Source: an uncultured Chlamydiae bacterium (GTDB lineage Bacteria; Chlamydiota; Chlamydiia; Chlamydiales; CALBHK01). Taken from it: a stretch of 8,780 nucleotides of DNA. The position numbers and the translations under genes are program-made. The stretch lies in contig CALBHK010000073.1 in assembly GCA_937894565.1 (NCBI GenBank), forward strand, positions 1 to 8,780, in the 5' to 3' direction. Positions 4,634 to 8,780 of this stretch are shown piece after piece (within the stretch, counting starts at the first letter, position 1; each line of letters begins with the position of its first letter). A model generated the notes under the pieces. It did no database searches. It was not told where the DNA came from and was given only the letters and a program-made list of their open reading frames with translations.

Positions 4634-6074
4634 TCAAATCAAAACGGCAGCCGACATCATCGGCTCCACTTTCGGCCCGGCTGGAAAGAACGTAATGTTC
4701 AAAAGCCGCGAAAACCTCCCAGCAGCCATGATCCGCGACGGCGTAAAAACCGCTCGACGTTTAGCAGCCTGTGAGCCACTTAACACTGGGTTTCAGTTGT
4801 TGGTGGATGCATGCATGTCAACTGTTCGAAAAACAGGTGACGGCACAACGACGACCGCCATTCTCGTTAAAGCTCTCCTTGAAAGCTGGAGCGAAGTCAA
4901 CCTTGAGAACTACATGGTCAAAGGACAACCTGCCACCAAAGAGCAGTTCTACCAAGCTGCCGGAATCTCCGCCAATGGTCGTGAAGAAGCAAAACTCGTA
5001 GCTGACTTAGTTTGGGCTCTTGGGCCATACGCACACATTCAGTCATACGCAGCCATCGGTGAGAAAACTAGAATCGAAATAAAGGACGGCTACGTTACCC
5101 CAGGTGGCATGTATACTCACGACATGATGAACCGCTTCCAAGGCGACAATGTGAGTTATACGCACAACTCAGCAGTTATCAAGAACCCTTTGGTGATGTT
5201 GGTTCACGATCAAATCCACGGCGACCAACAAATGATCTCGATCATTACTGAGTACGTCAAAATGCAGACCGAACGACCGCTTGTGATTTTTGGAACTGAC
5301 ATCAACAAAAACGCGGTTAAGGCGGTTTTGGACAATCAGATCCCACGACAAAACAGCCAAGGGAAACTGGTCCACCACGGACTTCCGATCTTCTTGGCCG
5401 CAGGATGGCGCGATCAGTACTCATTCGATGATATCAAAAAAATCACCGGGGCTACAGTTTTCAGTCAAATGACCAAGCACCTATTCCCGGTGAAAGGTTG
5501 TACGCTTACATTTGCGGATCTCGGAAGCGCCGAAGAAATCGAGCTATCCGTAAACACCTACAACCAAGGCTACTCAAGAGTCAAGGTTCAGAACATGGAG
5601 ATCATTGATAAAATGATCGCGGATCTTAAAGAAAGCATCACTCCTGAGAACGAAGAAGAGGTCGGTGAACGGATTTCTAAACTCACAAAAGGAGTTGGCT
5701 TTATCTATATTGGAGGCATGACCGAAGCCGAGCACCGACTAATCGCTGACTCAGTTGAAGACTGCGCGATCAGTCTTCCAACAGTCTTAAAGCACGGGGT
5801 TGTTCCGGGAGGAGCATACAGCTTTTACGAACTTGCTCACCGGGCCATGATGAATGACGACATGCTTTTCAGTGAAGCTCTTTACGAAGTCCGTAAAAAA
5901 CTCATGAAGTCCATGGACGCCAACGAAGATGGTCGGGTGTTTAACTATCGGACAAAGGAGTATCAAAACCCGGATGAATGCGACATTTGGGAATCAGCCT
6001 CGGTCGTAAACGAGTCAATTAAAAGCGCATACTCATTTGTTCACGAAATTATGTCGACCGATGTTTGTTTCTAG
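4614..6074 (+). CDS. groEL: GroEL-like chaperonin (Hsp60), phage-encoded
   Basis: This is an ATP-driven folding chamber subunit. All three GroEL domains can be traced (numbering from 4614). The equatorial domain has S-T-F-G-P-A-G-K-N-V (18-27), R-D-G-V (41-44) and T-G-D-G-T-T-T-T (74-81). The intermediate segment has I-S-A-N. The apical domain has the stretch matching the host-type P-x-x-L-L-V-x-x-x-I and R-P-L-V-I-F. The return segment has V-E-D (381-383) and V-V-P-G-G-A. The residues equivalent to E. coli D52, D87 and D398 are D42, D76 and D383, so ATP binding and hydrolysis look intact. At 486 residues it is shorter than cellular GroEL (about 545) and lacks the G-G-M tail. I chose ATG 4614 (20-base overlap). 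ATG 4584 would add ten residues, restoring the normal distance to T-F-G-P, and is nearly as likely. It overlaps the GroES-like gene by 14 bases. Confidence 0.9.
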   Translation: MTQEVIDQIKTAADIIGSTFGPAGKNVMFKSRENLPAAMIRDGVKTARRLAACEPLNTGFQLLVDACMSTVRKTGDGTTTTAILVKALLESWSEVNLENYMVKGQPATKEQFYQAAGISANGREEAKLVADLVWALGPYAHIQSYAAIGEKTRIEIKDGYVTPGGMYTHDMMNRFQGDNVSYTHNSAVIKNPLVMLVHDQIHGDQQMISIITEYVKMQTERPLVIFGTDINKNAVKAVLDNQIPRQNSQGKLVHHGLPIFLAAGWRDQYSFDDIKKITGATVFSQMTKHLFPVKGCTLTFADLGSAEEIELSVNTYNQGYSRVKVQNMEIIDKMIADLKESITPENEEEVGERISKLTKGVGFIYIGGMTEAEHRLIADSVEDCAISLPTVLKHGVVPGGAYSFYELAHRAMMNDDMLFSEALYEVRKKLMKSMDANEDGRVFNYRTKEYQNPDECDIWESASVVNESIKSAYSFVHEIMSTDVCF

Positions 6075-6354
6075 GGGATACGCGTTAATCGAAGCTAAGC
6101 CGTCAGAGAACATCTCAAACGGCGTCTACGTACAACAGACGAGAGAAGAATGGGGAACAATTGTGGAGCTGGGCAAACCTCAGCTCTCCGATTTTCCATG
6201 GTATCACCGTTGGAAGCCACTTCTTTTCATTCACCCAGCGCCGTTCAAAAAAGGAGCTACCATACTTATTCCGCACGGACAGGATATTTTTATCGAAGGC
6301 AAGCAGTACCGGGTTATTAAACAGAATTCAATTTCAGTATACAGCAATGATTAG
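6061..6354 (+). CDS. groES: GroES-like co-chaperonin
   Basis: This is probably the lid partner of the phage chaperonin. The 97-residue length equals that of bacterial GroES. The opening R-G-Y-A-L-I-E-A matches the first barrel strand. G-V-Y-V (21-24) is placed like the G-I-V-L of the GroES mobile loop that docks on GroEL. W-G-T-I-V-E-L-G (31-38) matches the G-x-V-x-x-V-G strand. F-K-K-G-A-T-I-L-I-P-H-G (62-73) matches V-x-x-G-D-x-V-x-x. The end, G-K-Q-Y-R-V-I-K-Q-N-S-I-S-V-Y, matches the E-Y-L-I-M-x-E-x-D-I-L-A-I tail. The roof region (41-60) is longer and rich in W, H and P compared with GroES. The ATG at 6061 is used rather than the TTG at 6037, because it begins at the first barrel strand and gives the usual short overlap. 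Direct linkage to groEL supports the call. Confidence 0.7.
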   Translation: MFVSRGYALIEAKPSENISNGVYVQQTREEWGTIVELGKPQLSDFPWYHRWKPLLFIHPAPFKKGATILIPHGQDIFIEGKQYRVIKQNSISVYSND

Positions 6355-6580
6355 GCTTTGGTGTACAGAATTCATGGCCATCCGGGTTTCAGATGGGGAG
6401 TTAATCAAATACTCCGGCCCAAACGTTCCGGGCATCAATTGGGTTGACGCTCAGAATTGGTGTCACGAAAACGCTGGTCACTTAGTTGTAATCGGAGAGC
6501 TGGTTGAGGAGGTTCCATGTTTCGAAAACACTTACATACCTGATTTTGCCAACGCGGTTAATTATCAAAACCTAAATTAG
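6347..6580 (+). CDS. Small phage protein of unknown function inside the chaperonin cassette (77 aa)
   Basis: The protein begins M-I-R-L-W-C-T-E-F-M-A-I. It contains G-P-x-V-P-G-I-N (24-31), a W-x-D-A-x-x-W-C helix start (32-39) and a V-x-x-V-P-C segment (C58), and ends in a polar N-Y-Q-N-L-N tail. I recall similar G-P-x-V-P-G-I-x-x-x-D-A-x-x-Y-C proteins as hypothetical genes in many Bacteroidota phages, with no known function. Three cysteines (C6, C39, C58) could bind a metal or be incidental. I chose ATG 6347, which overlaps the previous stop by 8 bases; the frame stays open further upstream but that part reads only as the shadow of the GroES-like gene. Its TAG shares a base with the next GTG (TAGTG). 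Confidence 0.7.
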   Translation: MIRLWCTEFMAIRVSDGELIKYSGPNVPGINWVDAQNWCHENAGHLVVIGELVEEVPCFENTYIPDFANAVNYQNLN

Positions 6581-7011
6581 TGGTATTCAATAAAGTCCTA
6601 ATCAAACCAGACACAGACGGCAACTACCAAGAGGACGAGGGCGACAAGCTTCCGGCCTCTGGTGTCGTCATCCAAAGCCCGGCTGATTCACCCGTAAGAG
6701 TCGGAGAGCGCGTATGGTTTTCATACACCGCTGAAAAGTTCAAAGAAAACTATCTTTGTAATTACGACGACCTTTTTGTCGTTGATCGAAAAGGTCTAAA
6801 AGCCTTAGGTAACTGGAGACTAATAAAGTGGCGCGAAAAAGACCGTGTAGGCGATTACGGAGACCATGACGACCTTCTCACGAAGGAAACGATACTTGAT
6901 GGGAAGATAACGTATTTTGCTCGCCAAGGGCGTCGGCTGTGCGTTGATCACGATCACGATGAGCAGGAGTGGTATTACATAATCGACAAAAATGAACCAT
7001 ATGTTCAATAA
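6580..7011 (+). CDS. Second GroES-like protein with C-terminal extension (143 aa)
   Basis: The first 68 residues look like a GroES-type barrel: F-N-K-V-L-I-K-P-D (3-11), a charged flexible loop (12-23), P-A-S-G-V-V-I-Q-S-P (25-34), V-R-V-G-E-R-V-W-F (39-47) and a closing Y-L-C-N-Y-D-D-L-F-V-V (58-68). The second half (about 70-143) has no family I recognise. It contains a G-x-W-R-L-I-K-W-R strand, a D-R-V-G-D-Y-G-D-H-D-D acidic segment and a D-H-D-H-D-E run near residues 125-130 that could bind metal. It may be a degenerate second barrel. The only usable start is GTG 6580, which shares its G with the preceding TAG, consistent with coupled translation. The barrel identity is an inference from spacing and neighbours. 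Another small beta-barrel fold is possible. Confidence 0.5.
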   Translation: MVFNKVLIKPDTDGNYQEDEGDKLPASGVVIQSPADSPVRVGERVWFSYTAEKFKENYLCNYDDLFVVDRKGLKALGNWRLIKWREKDRVGDYGDHDDLLTKETILDGKITYFARQGRRLCVDHDHDEQEWYYIIDKNEPYVQ

Positions 7012-7264
7012 AATAATTTACTTCGCGGTGTCGCCTTTCTTCAAAATAGGCGTTTTACTATGGAAGCTTGCATCTTTAATCGCTGTCGTTGCGTTAATCT
7101 TGCCAGTAAGTACGCTTTTCTTTGTATTCATATCCATTGCCTTAGTGATGGATACCATTCTACTCTGCTTCACAACCAAGCCTCCAAGTAAGCCAGGGGT
7201 AAACTTCAAGAACATCTACGATGACACAATTGACTTCTGGTCATCACTGACTAATAATTTGTAA
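6992..7264 (+). CDS. Two-helix membrane protein, possible holin
   Basis: This 90-residue protein carries a hydrophobic core from about residue 19 to 60, interrupted by P38. That is best read as two membrane helices (about 19-37 and 39-60) joined by a tight turn. It has a short basic N-terminus and a soluble C-terminal tail of about 28 residues (from K63, with a P-P-S-K-P hinge). Size and topology fit a class II-like holin, which would let the amidase reach the cell wall, but there is no sequence signature for holins and it does not sit beside the lytic genes. It could equally be another small inner-membrane phage protein. ATG 6992 overlaps the previous gene by 20 bases; ATG 7001 would shorten the overlap to 11. 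Confidence 0.65.
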   Translation: MNHMFNKIIYFAVSPFFKIGVLLWKLASLIAVVALILPVSTLFFVFISIALVMDTILLCFTTKPPSKPGVNFKNIYDDTIDFWSSLTNNL

Positions 7265-7289
7265 ATTCCAACAAAAAGTATTATCTTTG
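7258..7289 (+). promoter_or_regulatory. Bacteroidota-type promoter P3 for the next module
   Basis: TTTG at 7258-7261, a 20-base spacer and TATCTTTG at 7282-7289 are an exact consensus match. The -33 element overlaps the last codons of the preceding gene. Transcription is expected from about 7293, giving a leader of about 20 bases to the ATG at 7314. This is the first break in the overlapping gene chain since 578, so P3 probably marks the switch to a separately timed, likely late (virion), unit. Confidence 0.8.
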
Positions 7290-7313
7290 AGAAAGTTTTC
7301 AGACTCAGAACAA

Positions 7314-7928
7314 ATGGCTTTAATATCGATGGATTTAAACCCATTCGAAAAGCCAACACAGTACATATGGGATGTTCACGACAAACTCAGAACCAGACTA
7401 GGTTTAAGTGCGTCTGAAGACGAGTTGAATGAGCCAGACGCAAAAAAGAAGGCGGCTGCTCTTGAAATGAAAGACTGGCTCATTCGATTCCTAATTTTGT
7501 TCATAGACCCAGAGAGCCCTTTCGCTAAAATTCGGGACTTCGACGACAGGCGCAAACAGTGCATCGAGTCTCTGGGCGACGTCAAAGGCAAGATCCCTCG
7601 AAAGGCAATGAGCGAAATCACTAAACGAGGTACGCTTTACGGTCTTATCCAGTATGAGTTTTTCAAGTTTGTCTATGACCATGATTACGAAATGTGGGCC
7701 TCTTTACTTTCGGCCTTTCAAACTTTGACCGAAAGACTCCGAAACCCAAATACGGACACCGACGAGATGGTTAAGATCACCAAGCAAATCGGCGAGGTCC
7801 GTAAAGAACTTTCTGAGTTAGAAAGAAAATTATTCACCGACAGCCGCATAATGCGACAGGTAGCTGAGGAAAAAAACAATCAACTTATTACCGGATACGC
7901 GGAAAGATTCGCCAAAATATTTGAATAA
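7314..7928 (+). CDS. Unknown helical protein with C-terminal coiled coil (204 aa)
   Basis: I do not recognise a named family. The protein is mostly helical and highly charged. The N-terminus reads L-N-P-F-E-K-P-T-Q-Y-I-W-D. A hydrophobic helix, W-L-I-R-F-L-I-L-F-I-D, sits near residues 53-63 and is followed by P-E-S-P-F and D-D-R-R-K. The C-terminal third (about 140-170) has heptad-like spacing around K-I-T-K-Q-I-G-E-V-R-K-E-L-S-E-L, suggesting a coiled coil. There is no signal peptide. ATG 7314 is chosen because the upstream in-frame TTG (7287) lies in the -7 box of P3 and would be untranscribed. First place in a promoter-led unit followed by a fibre-like gene suggests a virion or assembly role, but that is inference from position. 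Confidence 0.7.
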   Translation: MALISMDLNPFEKPTQYIWDVHDKLRTRLGLSASEDELNEPDAKKKAAALEMKDWLIRFLILFIDPESPFAKIRDFDDRRKQCIESLGDVKGKIPRKAMSEITKRGTLYGLIQYEFFKFVYDHDYEMWASLLSAFQTLTERLRNPNTDTDEMVKITKQIGEVRKELSELERKLFTDSRIMRQVAEEKNNQLITGYAERFAKIFE

Positions 7929-7930
7929 CC

Positions 7931-8780
7931 ATGAAGTATATCTTCTTTTTATTTCCAATCTTCTTACAGGCCCAGTGCCTTATTCCAACACACTCTTATC
8001 GGCTCATCTGTGCCGATGAAGTGCGTTACGCCGATTCGATTGCGTCTGGAACCCGGCTGTACATATCAAGCCGCAACGCCTTCGTTACCTCGCCGCGATC
8101 TGTTTTTAATTTGGTTAATGGGTACGGGCAGCACTTCATTCAGATTACAAACTCGGCAAACTCTCAAAAGGTCGCCATCAACCGGGCCTGGATCAATCGG
8201 ATCGACTCGACCAGCTCCAATAAGGCATTAATTTACATCAAAGACATCTCAGTCACGTTTACATCAACAGAAAGCTATTCAGCGGTTAAAGACTCAGCAA
8301 TCTCATGTTTCCAACGTGCGGTTGCAAGTGGTCTTTCGACGCTCTCAGATGGCGACTACGGTGATGTCGTGGTGAGTGGAGGCGGATTGGTCATGACAGT
8401 AGATAAACCCGACCTTGGCCTTCACAATCTCGCTGATGGGGATTTTTCGGTAGTCGCTGATTCAACGGCCCTAAGTTTAACTAACACCCGACAAATCACA
8501 CTCCAGACAAAAAATATTGATGGTTGGATTTCCCGTTATCTACAAACACACAACTCTTTAACACTCAGAACAAACAACACAACAAAAACATCTCGAATTT
8601 TCGTCGACACCACAGGGGCTAATTTTCAATTCGTAAACGGATCCAACAACGCTTCTTTACGAATTGGAGACTCAGTGGCGGTGAGATTTAACACAAGCGG
8701 AAGTGTGGGGCAGGTCTTGACAGTGACTAGTGTAGATGGAGACGGGCGATTGGTGATTAATCCGAAGGACGCATCAGGCG
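7931..8780 (+). CDS. Fibre/adhesin-like virion protein with signal peptide, 5' part
   Basis: The frame is open from ATG 7931 to the window edge (283 codons, no stop), so the gene is partial. It starts with K-Y-I-F-F-L-F-P-I-F-L-Q-A-Q-C, a Bacteroidota-style Sec signal (cut probably after A-Q). Two similar segments follow, about residues 25-62 and 81-119, each with the plan hydrophobic-N/C-A-x-x-I/V, D-S, strand, then S/T-rich strand. S-D-G-D-Y-G-D-V-V-V-S-G-G-G at 139-152 matches the D-G-D-x-G-D-V-x-V-S-G motif common near the start of phage fibre domains. The rest is a low-complexity, S/T/N-rich beta series typical of fibres, ending in G-Q-V-L-T-V-T-S-V-D-G-D-G. It begins 2 bases after the 7314-7928 gene. 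The likely role is host-surface binding. The signal peptide is unusual for a virion protein. Confidence 0.7.
   Translation, partial: MKYIFFLFPIFLQAQCLIPTHSYRLICADEVRYADSIASGTRLYISSRNAFVTSPRSVFNLVNGYGQHFIQITNSANSQKVAINRAWINRIDSTSSNKALIYIKDISVTFTSTESYSAVKDSAISCFQRAVASGLSTLSDGDYGDVVVSGGGLVMTVDKPDLGLHNLADGDFSVVADSTALSLTNTRQITLQTKNIDGWISRYLQTHNSLTLRTNNTTKTSRIFVDTTGANFQFVNGSNNASLRIGDSVAVRFNTSGSVGQVLTVTSVDGDGRLVINPKDASG

Noticed and set aside
8010..8231. 73-codon frame inside the fibre-like gene
   Set aside because: Its proline- and arginine-rich translation looks like an out-of-frame shadow. The overlapping frame from 7931 stays open to the window end with a signal peptide and fibre motif.
1..8780. 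CRISPR array, insertion sequence or integrase
   Set aside because: I saw no regularly spaced long repeats, no terminal inverted repeats flanking a transposase, and no recombinase motifs.

Overview
The window looks like part of a double-stranded DNA phage genome, or a prophage, that infects a member of the Bacteroidota. The phage assignment rests on gene content: an Amidase_3-type amidase, a T4 gp1-type deoxynucleotide kinase, a glucosaminidase-like lytic enzyme, a phage-style GroEL with GroES-like partners, many tiny overlapping genes, and a fibre-like virion protein running off the right edge. The host assignment rests on three promoters that match the Bacteroidota pattern (TTG or TTTG, 20-base spacer, TAnnTTTG), together with the near absence of Shine-Dalgarno sequences. 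Every gene I can support lies on the + strand.

Layout. Bases 1-125 hold only a promoter. A 79-aa gene (126-365) starts where that promoter's transcript should start. The 212-base gap that follows (366-577) is AT-rich and G-poor. It carries a perfect 20-base palindrome, three copies of AAACCAAAY and a second promoter. From 578 to 7264 there is one continuous polycistronic block of 16 genes in which every junction overlaps by at least one base. The block begins with eight or nine small accessory genes (578-2450). One of these resembles the Acb2/Tad1 family of cyclic-nucleotide sponges, and another has a good protein frame but no normal start codon. Next come the amidase (2447-3043), the dNMP kinase (3028-3540) and a secreted two-domain glucosaminidase-like protein (3533-4633). 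The chaperonin cassette follows: GroEL-like (4614-6074), GroES-like (6061-6354), a small protein of unknown function (6347-6580) and a second GroES-like protein with an extra C-terminal half (GTG start, 6580-7011). A two-helix membrane protein (6992-7264) closes the block.

A third promoter (7258-7289) opens a new unit. It contains a 204-aa protein with a C-terminal coiled coil (7314-7928) and the beginning of a fibre- or adhesin-like protein with an N-terminal secretion signal (7931 to the window end).

How the genes may work together (inference): the small genes probably adjust host physiology or defence. The kinase supplies dNTP precursors. The amidase and glucosaminidase cut the peptide and glycan parts of peptidoglycan, with the membrane protein as a possible holin. 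The chaperonin set, placed directly before the virion genes, may fold phage structural proteins. The points most worth checking are the chaperonin cassette with two different GroES-like partners, the Tad1-like protein, and the gene without a start codon at 968-1126.
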